Source of the DNA: Jidongwangia harbinensis | GTDB taxonomy: Bacteria > Actinomycetota > Actinomycetes > Mycobacteriales > Micromonosporaceae | Assembly: GCF_020216025.1 (NCBI RefSeq) | Contig: NZ_JAIWNC010000054.1 | Coordinates: 1-64,000 of the forward strand | Direction: 5' to 3' | Length of the DNA stretch: 64,000 nt | Shown here: one piece after another, positions 41,877 to 50,793 of the stretch | How positions within the stretch are numbered: the stretch's first letter is position 1 | Layout of the letters: each line of letters starts with the position of its first letter | The notes under the pieces: generated by a model | Seen by the model: the letters and a program-made list of their open reading frames with translations, nothing else | What the model was told of the DNA's origin: nothing | Database searches by the model: none | Translations under genes and position numbers: made by a program

Positions 41877-43298
41877 ATGGACGATCGGAACGTCGAGGAC
41901 GTGGACCTGCTGGTGGTCGGCGGCGGCAAAGCCGGAAAGTCGCTGGCGATGGACCGCGCCAAGGCGGGTTGGAACGTGGTCATGGTCGAGCGGGACAAGA
42001 TCGGCGGGACTTGCATCAACGTCGCGTGCATCCCCACGAAGGCTCTCGTCGGCTCCGCCCGCGCCATGACCGCCGCCCATCGCGCCGCCGAGATGGGCGT
42101 CGACATCGGCGGCGAACCCTCGATCGCTCTGGATCGGCTGCGCCGGCACAAGGAATCCGTCGTCGACGGCATGGTGGCCGCGCACAAGAAGCTGTTCGCC
42201 GACTCCGGCATGGACTTCGTGCTGGGCACCGCCCGGTTCATCGCCGAGCGCACGGTGGAAATCCGGACCAGCAGCGGCGACACCCGCATGGTGCGCGGCC
42301 GCGACGTCGTCATCAACACCGGGACCACACCGTCGCAGCCACAGCTCGACGGCATCGCCCAAGCACAGATATGGAACTCCGAGACCGTCCTGCGCCTGGA
42401 GCGCCTCCCCGAGACCATGCTCGTTCTCGGCGGCGGTTACATCGGCTGCGAGTTCGCGTCCATGTTCGCAACGTTCGGCACCCGGGTGACCCTGTTGCAG
42501 GGTCCTGGGCAGCTGTTGGCCCGCGAAGACCCGGACGTCGCCGAGCAGGTAGCGGACATCCTGACCGGCCAGGGCGTCGACGTACGACTCGGGGTACGCG
42601 CGACGGCGGTGCGCCGGGAGCCCGGGCACGGGGACGTCGTCGTCACCTTTCGCGACGGGCTCGAGGTCCGTGGTCAGGAGCTGCTGGTGGCCACCGGCCG
42701 AACCCCGGTCACGGCCGACCTCGGGCTCAAGGCGGCCGGCGTGGCGGTCACCGATCAGGGTTTCGTCGCCGTGGACGACCACCTGCGCACCACCGCCGAG
42801 CAGGTGTGGGCCGCCGGTGACGTCGCCGGCAGTCCGCAGTTCACCCACGCCTCCTGGCACGACTTCCGCATCCTCCGGGCCAACCTCACCGGCGGCGATG
42901 CCGTCACCACCGGCAGGCTCGTGCCCTACACCGTCTTCCTCACCCCCGAGCTCGCCCGCGTAGGGCTGACCGAAGCCGAAGCGCGCGCCCAGGGCCGCCG
43001 GGTGAGGGTCGCCAGGATTCCAGTAGCGGCCATCCCTCGCGCCAAGACGCTGCATGACACGGTCGGGACGTGGAAGGCGGTGGTCGACGCGGACACCGAT
43101 CAGATCCTCGGCGCCGCCCTGCTGGGGCACAGCTCCGGCGAGGTCGTTTCCACCATCCAGGTCGCCATGCTCGGGGGCTTGCGCTATCACCAGGTGCGCG
43201 ACGCCATCCTCACGCATCCGACCATGTCCGAAGGACTCAACCTGCTGTTCGACACGCTGGACCACCCGGTGCGACAACCGCCGTCGGCGACATCCTGA
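41877..43298 (+). CDS. class I pyridine nucleotide-disulfide oxidoreductase
   Basis: 473 residues from ATG 41877 (MDDRNVEDVD), with GACGGGAG upstream. FAD-binding motif LLVVGGGKAGKSLAMD, redox pair Cys46/Cys51 in GGTCINVACIPTK, NAD(P)-binding LVLGGGYIGCEFASMFATFG, and AAGDVAGSPQFTHAS near the FAD pyrimidine; a dimerisation domain ends the protein. Related to mercuric reductase and lipoamide dehydrogenase, but without the extra Cys pair of MerA. Probably reduces a disulfide, quinone or other small oxidant in redox stress. Confidence 0.88.
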   Translation: MDDRNVEDVDLLVVGGGKAGKSLAMDRAKAGWNVVMVERDKIGGTCINVACIPTKALVGSARAMTAAHRAAEMGVDIGGEPSIALDRLRRHKESVVDGMVAAHKKLFADSGMDFVLGTARFIAERTVEIRTSSGDTRMVRGRDVVINTGTTPSQPQLDGIAQAQIWNSETVLRLERLPETMLVLGGGYIGCEFASMFATFGTRVTLLQGPGQLLAREDPDVAEQVADILTGQGVDVRLGVRATAVRREPGHGDVVVTFRDGLEVRGQELLVATGRTPVTADLGLKAAGVAVTDQGFVAVDDHLRTTAEQVWAAGDVAGSPQFTHASWHDFRILRANLTGGDAVTTGRLVPYTVFLTPELARVGLTEAEARAQGRRVRVARIPVAAIPRAKTLHDTVGTWKAVVDADTDQILGAALLGHSSGEVVSTIQVAMLGGLRYHQVRDAILTHPTMSEGLNLLFDTLDHPVRQPPSATS

Positions 43299-43361
43299 GC
43301 GGCCTGATGTGGACGCGCTGCGCAGCAATCGGCGCACCACTCCACGCAATCCCACAACCAT

Positions 43362-43373
43362 TTGCGTACGCAA
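43362..43373. promoter_or_regulatory. 12-bp perfect palindrome TTGCGTACGCAA
   Basis: It lies 63 bases upstream of the F420-reductase-like gene, with AACTATGGT just after it. Together with the next repeat it forms a likely double operator. Confidence 0.55.
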
Positions 43374-43388
43374 CTATGGTGGAGTAAA

Positions 43389-43406
43389 TAGTTGTCAGTG
43401 CAACTA
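43389..43406. promoter_or_regulatory. inverted repeat TAGTTGTCAGTGCAACTA
   Basis: Perfect 6-base arms around a 6-base centre, 30 bases upstream of ATG 43436. The AGTTG/CAACT arms recall part of the repeats before marR (30781-30800), so one MarR- or HxlR-type protein could bind both; this is inference. Confidence 0.55.
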
Positions 43407-43435
43407 ATCTTGACCAGAGCAACTCGGAGGTAGTC

Positions 43436-44011
43436 ATGGCACACGTGAGCATCATCGGCAACGGCAACATGGGCAAAGCCATCTCCGGCATCGTGACCGC
43501 CGGCGGCAACAGTGTCGAGGTGTTCGGCCAGGCCGACACCAACCGGCCGGTCACCGGCGACATAGTCGTGCTGGCCGTCCCCTACCCGGCGGTGGCCACC
43601 GTGATCGCCCAGCGCGCCGACCAACTCACCGGCAAAGTCGTCGTGGACATCACCAACCCGCTGAACTTCGAGACGTTCGACTCCCTGACCGTCCCGGCCG
43701 ACGGCTCAGCCGCGTCGGAGATCGCCGCCGCGCTGCCCGAGTCACGCGTGGTGAAGGCCTTCAACACCACCTTCGCGGCCACCCTGGCCTCCGGGCGGGT
43801 CGGCGAACTGCCCACGACCGTGCTCATCGCCGGCGACAACACCGACGCCAAGACACTGCTGGCAGGGATGATCGCAGCCGGCGGCGTGCGCGCCATCGAC
43901 GCCGGCGCGCTGCGTCGGGCCCGTGAACTCGAAGCGATCGGTTTCCTCCAGCTGACCCTCGCCGCCCGCGAGAAAGTCTCCTGGACCGGCGGCTTCGGCG
44001 TCGTTGCCTGA
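43436..44011 (+). CDS. NADPH-dependent F420-reductase-like protein
   Basis: 191 residues from ATG 43436, with CGGAGG upstream. N-terminal nucleotide-binding fold (MAHVSIIGNGNMGKAISGIV), then VVDITNPLNFETFDSL and VVKAFNTTFAATLASGRVG, which fix the FNO/NADP-oxidoreductase family. Members reduce coenzyme F420 with NADPH or act on related substrates. Many are redox- or quinone-inducible and controlled by MarR-type repressors; the two palindromes in its leader fit that pattern. Confidence 0.85.
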   Translation: MAHVSIIGNGNMGKAISGIVTAGGNSVEVFGQADTNRPVTGDIVVLAVPYPAVATVIAQRADQLTGKVVVDITNPLNFETFDSLTVPADGSAASEIAAALPESRVVKAFNTTFAATLASGRVGELPTTVLIAGDNTDAKTLLAGMIAAGGVRAIDAGALRRARELEAIGFLQLTLAAREKVSWTGGFGVVA

Positions 44012-44094
44012 CCGCCCGCGTGCGGACCGCGTTGCAGCGGCGCTAGATCGCCTTTGTCGAACCGTTCGGTCTGCCTGCGCGAGTAACCGCGACG

Positions 44095-44310
44095 GCGCGA
44101 CCGGCTCGCTGCCTCGGGTCGGCGAGGCGGTGAACGGCTTCTCGATGAAGGCGATGTCCCCGTCGAGGGCCTGGGTAGTGCCGTGCTGAAGCAGGACAAT
44201 CAGAGCACTGGGTCAGGGGCCGGCGCTCGTGTGGAGGTTGGGCCAGGCGCCGTCCGGACATCTCCGACATGATGACATGGTCAGCTGGGTGTAGCAGCCG
44301 TGCTGGTCGG
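44095..44310 (-). pseudogene. remnant of a response-regulator receiver domain
   Basis: Reading leftward, LHPADHVIMSEMSGRRLAQ matches the receiver text DVVMPGMSGRELA, and in another frame ALDGDIAFIEKPFTASP matches the VAFLQKPFTP end of receiver domains in hybrid histidine kinases. The phosphoacceptor region is mutated and the frame broken, so nothing functional remains. The rest of 44012-44684 holds no recognisable gene. Confidence 0.6.
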
Positions 44311-44684
44311 TCCAGCGCATCGCCGATTCCCACGAGAAGCCAGGCGCGGCCGAGTCGACCGAGCCCGGCGAAGGAGGCGACGTTTCGGCGCCTCGGGCGC
44401 GATCTAGGCTCGCTCCGCTGCGGCGGCGTTTGCGGCAGGCGTCATTAACGCGCCACCAGGTGCCTCGGGGTCAAACGTAACGAAGCCTCCGGAAGCGGGC
44501 GACATCCTGCTGTTCGAGCCCGCCAATCCACTGACTTCTCGGAGCCACGTATACGTGCCATCAGCCCTCCCCGGAGCCCACCCGATGGCAGGTCACGCTT
44601 TGCGCCGATCACGCCCTGTGCGGGTACTGTAAGCGGGTCACCGCCCTGGACCCCGGCGCCCTTCCGTCACGCCAGAGGTAAGCC

Positions 44685-45146
44685 ATGCAAGCTTTTCAGG
44701 TAGTGACCTCCCCCGACATCGTCGACGTCCTGCGTCATGAGCACGAACACATCCGACAGCTGTACACCGACGTACAGCGGGCCGGACACGATCGGAAGAA
44801 GCACCTGCTCGCCGACCTTCGACAAGCTGTCCATCTGTACCAGCTCGGCAAGCTCGCCGTCGTTCACCCAGCTGCTCGCAACAGCGGCCCGGACGGCGAC
44901 ATGATCGCCCTCGCTTGTGAGGCTGAGGGCGAAGACCTTGAACGGTCGCTCAGCGAACTCAGTCGGCTCGGGGTCCAGCACCCTCACTTCGATGCGAGGT
45001 TCGCGGCTTTGTCCGGCGATCTACTCGACCACGCCGCGCATCAGGAAAGAGACGAGCTTCCCCTGCTGCGCCGCTACGTTCCCATGCAGCGGTTGCACAT
45101 GATGGCGAGCGCGATACAGGACGTACGGATCATGGCCCTCGACTGA
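44685..45146 (+). CDS. hemerythrin-like (HHE) protein
   Basis: 153 residues, all-helical. LRHEHEHIRQLYTDVQ carries the first His cluster, and DHAAHQERDELPLLRR the last His/Glu cluster of an HHE iron site. The middle region (LAVVHPAARNSGPDGD) retains one His but not the usual FxxE pattern, so the di-iron site may be incomplete. HHE proteins bind O2, NO or iron, and in actinobacteria often act in hypoxia or NO stress. Start ATG 44685. Confidence 0.82.
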   Translation: MQAFQVVTSPDIVDVLRHEHEHIRQLYTDVQRAGHDRKKHLLADLRQAVHLYQLGKLAVVHPAARNSGPDGDMIALACEAEGEDLERSLSELSRLGVQHPHFDARFAALSGDLLDHAAHQERDELPLLRRYVPMQRLHMMASAIQDVRIMALD

Positions 45147-45573
45147 GACGCAGTGCCGACCACCGTAGGGATATTCGATTATCGGCGAGAGTCATGCCGC
45201 GCCGCAACAGTCTCGATGCTGCGAAAGCGCAGACCTTTTCCCAATCGAGGGATGTCCGCTTCACGCACCGCTTATCCGCATGCGACAGTGGCCGCAGGCA
45301 TCGTTGCGACAGCCCGGCAGGCCGATGGGTTAGCTTCGGCCAAATCCGGATCGCTACCTAGCGCGGCTCTCGCGCTGTGGAGGGCAGACCAACGTGCTGG
45401 CCGGAGTGCTCGCCTCGATCGAGCGCTCCGGCTACCACTATCTCTACATCAGGGTTAAGAATCCGCCATCACTCGGTCGTGGATGGATGGCGACCGTTTA
45501 ACTCAAACAGAGGAGCGCCTCGTCTGCCGGGCGGACTCGATTATCCGCGAGCAAGCTCAGCCAGAGGTCCACC
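45147..45573 (+). other. no intact gene
   Basis: A short open stretch (about 45390-45501: VLAGVLASIERSGYHYLYIR) is protein-like but has no clear start or family. Otherwise nothing is recognised. Confidence 0.35.
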
Positions 45574-45609
45574 GTGAACACCGCCGTACTCAACGCAGGA
45601 AGTTGGTCG
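45574..45609 (+). pseudogene. ackA: possible first codons of an acetate kinase gene
   Basis: GTG 45574, after CAGAGG, encodes MNTAVLNAGSWS, close to the universal start of acetate kinase (VLVLNAGSSSxK). The similarity stops where phosphoketolase DNA of opposite orientation begins. Acetate kinase normally accompanies phosphoketolase, which supports the reading, but twelve codons are weak evidence. Confidence 0.4.
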
Positions 45610-46680
45610 GGTCCGCCGCGGTGACGTCGCGCAGCCAGCCGCCGAGCACCCGGGTGGCTAAGTGTTGTCGCGCAGCGGGATGCCGCCGTTGGTCGCCGGG
45701 TTGGCGCTCATCCGCCGGTCCCCGGTCGGCGCGGCGTCCCGAATTGCGGCGACCGGGCGGCCGTCGTCGTCGAACAGTTCCTCGGGACGGTACGAGCGCA
45801 GCCACTGCTCCAGGACTGCCGGTGCGCCTCGTCGGATCGGGCTGCGGGCAGCGGCACCTGATGAGCCCGGAATGTACCCTCGACCTGCCGCCCGTCCATG
45901 ATGGGCGGACAGGTCCAGCCCTCTCGGGGTGCGCAGCACGACCATCGGCCACGCCGGCCGGCGGCCGTCGCCGCCGTCCCGCGCGGCCTGCTGGATCCCG
46001 GCGATCCGCTCCATACTGTCGTCGAGGACTGCCGCAAACCGCTGGTGCACCGCGGCCGGATCGTCACCGGCGACGATCCGCGGCGCGGAGCTGTCTCCGC
46101 GCATTAGCTGCAGCAAGTCCTCCTCGGGGATACGGGCGAGAATGGCCGGGCTGGCGACCTTGTATTCGTTCTACGCCAGGATCGGCAGCACCGCGCCGTC
46201 GCGGGCCGGATTGAGGCACTTGTTGCATGCCAGCTGCCCGCCAGGGGGCCGGCTCCGCCTCGCCGTCGCCGTCGCCGTCGCCAATGACACAGAAGACGGT
46301 CAGTGCCGGGTTGTCCAGCGCGGCGCCGTACGCGTGCAGCAGCGAGTAACCCAGCTCGCCGCCTTCGTGGAACGACCCCGGAATCTCCGGCGCACAGTGA
46401 CTGGGCACGCCACCCGGTGCGGAGAACTGCGCGAAGAGCGCCTTCATCCCGCCGGCGTCCCGGGAGATGTGGCTGTAGAGCTCCGAGTAGGTGCCTCCAG
46501 CCAGGCGCAGGCATTCGGGCCCGGTCCGCCGTGACCGGGGCCCGCCACGAACACCGCGTCCAGTTCGCGGGCGACGATCTGCCGGTTGGCGTGGACCCAC
46601 ACACCAGGTCCAGTCCGGGCACCGTGCCGAAGTGCCCGAGCAGCCGGGCCTTGATGCGCACGGGCGACTACGCCGGCTAC
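45603..46680 (-). pseudogene. xfp: phosphoketolase gene, truncated and frameshifted
   Basis: Recognisable in order from the right: ARLLGHFGTVPGLDLV; VWVHANRQIVARELDAVFVA and GPGHGGPGPNACAWLE (second frame); YSELYSHISRDAGGMKALF and FHEGGELGYSLLHAYGAALD with VIGDGDGDGEAE (third frame); then PARDGAVLPILA, a stop, and RIVAGDDPAAVHQRFAAVLD, WLRSYRPEELFDDDGRP, GGWLRDVTAADPTNF. About two thirds of a 790-residue Xfp is left, with at least three frameshifts, one nonsense codon and an internal deletion. Intact Xfp splits xylulose-5-P or fructose-6-P to acetyl-P. The 5' end is joined head-on to the uxaC fragment near 46650. Confidence 0.88.
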
Positions 46681-47406
46681 GTCGGGGCCTTGGAGCAGCG
46701 GCGCCGGTACTTCGTCGCACACGGCGCGGTCTCGGCGGACCACAGCCACGCCGACGTACGGACCGATCCGCTTGAGCCGGCCGAGGCTGCGCGGATCTAT
46801 CGGGCGGCTTTGACCGGCAACGCCGGGCCGGCGGAAGCGACCGCATTCCGGCGGCACATGCTGCTGGAGATGGCGCGCATGTCGTGCGACGACGGACTGG
46901 TCATGACGCTGCCCCCAGGAGTGCGGCGCAACCACCATGCTGCGACGGCCGAACGGTACGGTGCCGACGTCGGCGCCGATATCCCGATTCGCGTCGAGTT
47001 CACCGAAGCGCTGCGGCCGCTGCTGCGACGCTTCGGCACTCGCCCAGGCTTTCACCTGGTCGTCTTCACGGTCGACGAGACGGTGTGGTCGCGCGAACTC
47101 GCGCCGCTGTCCGGGTTCTATCCGTCGGTGTACGTCGGCGTCCCGTGGTGGTTCCTCGACGCCCCGGACGCCGTCGGACGGTTCCGGGCCGCCGTGACGG
47201 AGACCGCGGGGTTCTCGCGGACGTCCGGCTTCGTCGACGACACCCGCGCCTTCTGTTCCATTCCGGCCCGGCACGACATGGCTCGTCGTGTCGACGCGGG
47301 CTTCCTGGCGCGTCTGGTCGCCGAACACCGGATCGGTGAGCCGGAGGCGGCCGATATCGCCGTGAACCTGGTGAGCGGCCAACCTCGGAAGGTGTTCAAG
47401 CTGTGA
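46654..47406 (+). pseudogene. uxaC: uronate isomerase gene lacking its 5' half
   Basis: The frame from about 46651 encodes the C-terminal 250 residues of glucuronate isomerase: MRTGDYAGYVGALEQRRRYF, SADHSHADVRTDPLEP, MARMSCDDGLVMTLPPGVRR, YPSVYVGVPWWFLDAPDA, VDDTRAFCSIPARHDMARRV. Roughly 220 N-terminal residues with other metal ligands are absent, replaced by inverted phosphoketolase DNA, so the product should be inactive. The enzyme converts D-glucuronate to D-fructuronate. Its stop overlaps the uxuB start by GTGA, proving an original uxaC-uxuB operon. Confidence 0.88.
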
Positions 47407-48786
47407 GTCTGCTGTCGCGAAGTAGTGGTCGGGGGCGGGCGGCGGCGCCTGTACGGCTCGTGCACCTCGGCCTCGGCAACTTTTTCCGAGCCCACCAGTG
47501 CTGGTACACCGACCACGCCCCCGACGCCGCGGACTGGGGCTACGCCGCGTTCTCCGGGCGCAGCGCTGACCTGCCGGCGCAACTGGCCGCCCAGGACGGG
47601 CTGTACACGTTGGTCACCCGAGCCGGCGCCGGCGACACGTTCGAGGTGATCAGCAGCCTGTCCAAGGCCCACGCCGGAGCCGACCACGAGGCCTGGCTCG
47701 GGTACTTCAGCTCACCGCAGCTGAGCGTCGTGACGATCACGGTCACCGAAGCCGGGTACGTGCGCGGCCCGAACGGTGGCCTGGACGCCGCCCACCGCGA
47801 CGTGCAGGCCGACCTCGCCGCACTGCGCGGCGATCCCACCGCGGTCGTGCGGACCGCACCCGTCCGTCTGGTGGCCGGGCTCATGGCCCGCCGCTCGGCC
47901 GATGCCGGCCCTATTGCACTCGTGCCGTGCGACAACGTACCCGGCAACGGCGCGATCGCCGAACGGGGTCGTGCACGACATCGCCGAGCTGCTCGACCCG
48001 AGCCTGCTCGGCTGGCTGGACACCTCGCTGACGGTGGTGACGACCGCCGTGGACAGGATCACGCCGCGGCCCGCTGCGGACGAAGCCCGGCACGTCCGCG
48101 ACGCAACCGGACTCGACGACCGGTGCCCGGTTGCCACCGAGCTGTTCCAGGAGTGGGTACTCAGCGGCGACTTCCCCGCCGGGCGGCCGGCCTGGCAGGA
48201 CGCCGGCGCGACCTTCACCGACGACGTGACCCCGTTCGAGCACCGCAAGCTGTGGCTGCTCAACGGCGGCCACTCCCTGCTCGCCTACGCCGGCTCCATC
48301 CGCGGACACGTCAGCGTGGCACAGGCCGTAGCCGACGACACCTGCCAGCAGTGGCTGCAGCAATGGTGGTCGACGGCGTCCCGGCACCTGAACCAACCGG
48401 AAGACGAACTCGCCGCGTACCAGGAAGCGCTGCTCGAGCGGTTCGCGAACCCGCGGATGCACCACCAGCTCGCCCAGATCGGCACGGACGGCTCCCAGAA
48501 ACTGCCGATCCGCATCCTGCCGGTGCTGCACGCGGAACGCGCCCAGCAACGGACACCCGCGGGCGCCACGCTGGTGCTGGCCGCCTGGATCTGCTGCCTG
48601 CGTGGTCACGGAGCCCCCGTTGCGGACGTCCACGCGCAGACCATGGTGTCTGCGGCCGCCGGCCCACTCCCGGACGCGGTCCGCCGGGTGCTGTCTGAGC
48701 TGGATCCGACGCTCGGCGGAGACGACGAAATATCCGACGTGGTGCGGCACCAGTGCCAGCAACTCGTGCACGAGGCCGGAGCATGA
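47403..48786 (+). pseudogene. uxuB: fructuronate reductase/mannitol dehydrogenase gene, single frameshift
   Basis: GTG 47403 starts a mannitol-dehydrogenase-family protein: VRLVHLGLGNFFRAHQCWYT, TITVTEAGYVRGPNG, PIALVPCDNVPGNGAIAE. The frame then changes at CGGGGTCGTG (47970-47979); the other frame goes on VVHDIAELLDPSLLGWLD, FEHRKLWLLNGGHSLLAYAG (catalytic Lys) to the stop at 48786. Removing one G restores a 460-residue enzyme that reduces fructuronate to mannonate with NADH. Error or early decay. The symporter start overlaps its stop. Confidence 0.85.
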
Positions 48787-50240
48787 CCGCCGGCGCGGCC
48801 CCGCCTCGGACGGCGGGTGAGACCCAGAGGTCGGAACCGGCGCGGTTGCGCCTCGGCCAGTACCTGGGGTACGCCGCCGGTGATGTCGCGAACAACCTGA
48901 CGTTCTCGCTCGCCTCGGCGTTCCTGCTCATCTACTACACCGACGTGGCGGGCATCGCGGCGGCGACCGCCGGCACCCTGTTCCTTGTCGTCCGGGTCTT
49001 CGGCGGAGTCACCGATCTGGTGGCCGGCCGGGTAACCGACGCCACATCATCGCGGTGGGGACGGTTCCGCCCGTACATCCTGTTCGGCTCGATCCCGCTG
49101 CTGCTGCTCAACGTCGCCCTGTTCAGCATCCCGAACGACCTGAATCAGGACACCAAAGTGGTGTGGGCGTACATGTCGTACGCCCTGTTCAGCCTCGCCT
49201 ACAGCTTCGTCAACATCCCGTACGGTTCCCTGTCGGCCACGATGACGCAGCTGCCCGACGAACGCTCCAAGCTCTCCACCGCCCGCATGTTCGCCTCCAG
49301 CCTCACCATCCTGCTCATCGCCGTCATCGTCTCCCCGCAAATCCAGAATGCGGAGAACCTGCAGACGTCCTTGACCGCCATCACCATGGCGTTCGGCGTC
49401 GCCGGGTTCGCCCTCTATCTGTGGACCTTCTTCACCTCGAGAGAGGTGGTGCAGCGCCCCGCCGGGAAGGTGAGCCTGGGCCAGACGCTCACCATGATGC
49501 GCCACAATCGCCCGCTGGTGGTCTTGTGCGCCTCCACCGCGCTGTGCCTGGCCGGCATGTTCTCGCTGCAGACCGTGGGCGTGTACTACGCCCGCGACGT
49601 CCTGAACGACGCGAGCCTGTACATCGCACTGACCGTCGCGCAGAACGTCGGCATGATCGTGTCCGCGCTCGCCTTACCGAAGCTCATCGACGCGGTGGGC
49701 AAGAAGAGCGGCTTCCTGACCGGTGGCGTCATCGCCGCCGCCGGCGGCGTCGGGCTCGCCTTCGCACCCGGATCGCAGGCCTGGCTCGGCATCGCCGCCT
49801 TCGCCGTACTGGGCATCGGGCTAGGCATCACCAACACGCTGATCTTCGCCTTCCAGGCCGACACCGTCGACTACGGCGAGTGGCGCAGCGGCGTACACGC
49901 CGAGGGCAGCAGCTACGCCGTGCTGTCCTTCACCCGCAAGACCGGCCAGGGCATCGGCGGCGCTCTCGGCGCCTACACCATCGGCATCGGCGGCTACATC
50001 TCCGGCGGCGCCACCCAGACCGAGGCGGCCGTCACCTCGATTCGGATCGCCGCCGGCGTGGTCCCGGCCGCTCTCGCCATCGGCGCAGTCCTCGTCATGC
50101 TCGCCTACCCGCTCACCGAGCGCGCCTTCCGCGACATGGTGGCCGAGACAGCGCAGCGCCGCGCCAGCACACCTCTGCCCGCTGATGACACGCTCGGCCC
50201 GGCGGGGTCCACTTCGGATCGGCACGGCGGAACCGGCTGA
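48783..50240 (+). CDS. GPH-family glycoside/glucuronide:cation symporter
   Basis: 485 residues from ATG 48783, overlapping uxuB by ATGA. Twelve helices with GPH-family marks: GYAAGDVANNLTFSLAS near the N-terminus, GGVTDLVAGRVTDATSSRWG and RFRPYILFGSIPL in loop 2-3, and DTVDYGEWRSGVHAEGSSYA in the C-terminal half. It resembles UidB and relatives that import beta-glucuronides or glycosides with Na+ or H+. The context with uxaC, uxuB and a uidA fragment supports glucuronide uptake. Intact although its neighbours are broken. Confidence 0.88.
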   Translation: MTAGAAPPRTAGETQRSEPARLRLGQYLGYAAGDVANNLTFSLASAFLLIYYTDVAGIAAATAGTLFLVVRVFGGVTDLVAGRVTDATSSRWGRFRPYILFGSIPLLLLNVALFSIPNDLNQDTKVVWAYMSYALFSLAYSFVNIPYGSLSATMTQLPDERSKLSTARMFASSLTILLIAVIVSPQIQNAENLQTSLTAITMAFGVAGFALYLWTFFTSREVVQRPAGKVSLGQTLTMMRHNRPLVVLCASTALCLAGMFSLQTVGVYYARDVLNDASLYIALTVAQNVGMIVSALALPKLIDAVGKKSGFLTGGVIAAAGGVGLAFAPGSQAWLGIAAFAVLGIGLGITNTLIFAFQADTVDYGEWRSGVHAEGSSYAVLSFTRKTGQGIGGALGAYTIGIGGYISGGATQTEAAVTSIRIAAGVVPAALAIGAVLVMLAYPLTERAFRDMVAETAQRRASTPLPADDTLGPAGSTSDRHGGTG

Positions 50241-50466
50241 CGCAGCCGCCGTCTCGGCTCACCGCGCCGACCGCTACTTCCCGACAGCGCCGCGGCCCGC
50301 CAGGGCTGCCGGCAAGAGCTGACCGCCCGCGATCGGTGTCCTCGACGGTTGATCCGGTGCCAACCGGCGCCTCTCGCGACGCCGATGCCGAGACTCGACG
50401 CCGGCCGGTGACCCACCGACCGGCGCCACCAGTGTGTCGGCGTGACGAAAGGGGTATGGGAAAGGG

Positions 50467-50652
50467 ATGCAGAAGAAACTAGTACGACCCCGTCAGGGGA
50501 CGGTGATCGTGGGTGTGTGTGCGGCCATCGCTGACCGCTTCGGCCTGTCCCGCGCACTGGTCCGATTCGCCTTCGTGCTGTTCGGCCTGTTCGGCGTAGG
50601 GGAGCTCGTGTACATCGTGCTGTGGGTCCTCGTCCCACGCGGGGACCGCTGA
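50467..50652 (+). CDS. small PspC-domain membrane protein
   Basis: 61 residues: MQKKLVRPRQGTVIVGVCAA, IADRFGLSRALVRFAFVLFG, then a membrane helix (FGVGELVYIVLWVLVP). This is a lone PspC domain, as found in phage-shock and envelope-stress systems; in actinobacteria such single-domain versions are frequent. A decayed copy is at 36918. The flanks 50241-50466 hold nothing else recognisable. Confidence 0.85.
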   Translation: MQKKLVRPRQGTVIVGVCAAIADRFGLSRALVRFAFVLFGLFGVGELVYIVLWVLVPRGDR

Positions 50653-50793
50653 CCGGCTGGAGACCGGAATGCGGGTGGAGCAGGTAACGAGACCGTGGCA
50701 CCCTGCTGGCATCCGAGCCGCCGCATGCGACTCGGGAGCCGCAGGCGCGTTGGCGGCGAGTTGGTCCGGCCCGGTATGAATCGCCCGGAAGAC

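Noticed and set aside
41543..42418. A 291-codon minus-strand frame over the disulfide oxidoreductase gene
   Set aside because: Ser/Arg/Thr-rich shadow of a strongly supported gene on the other strand.
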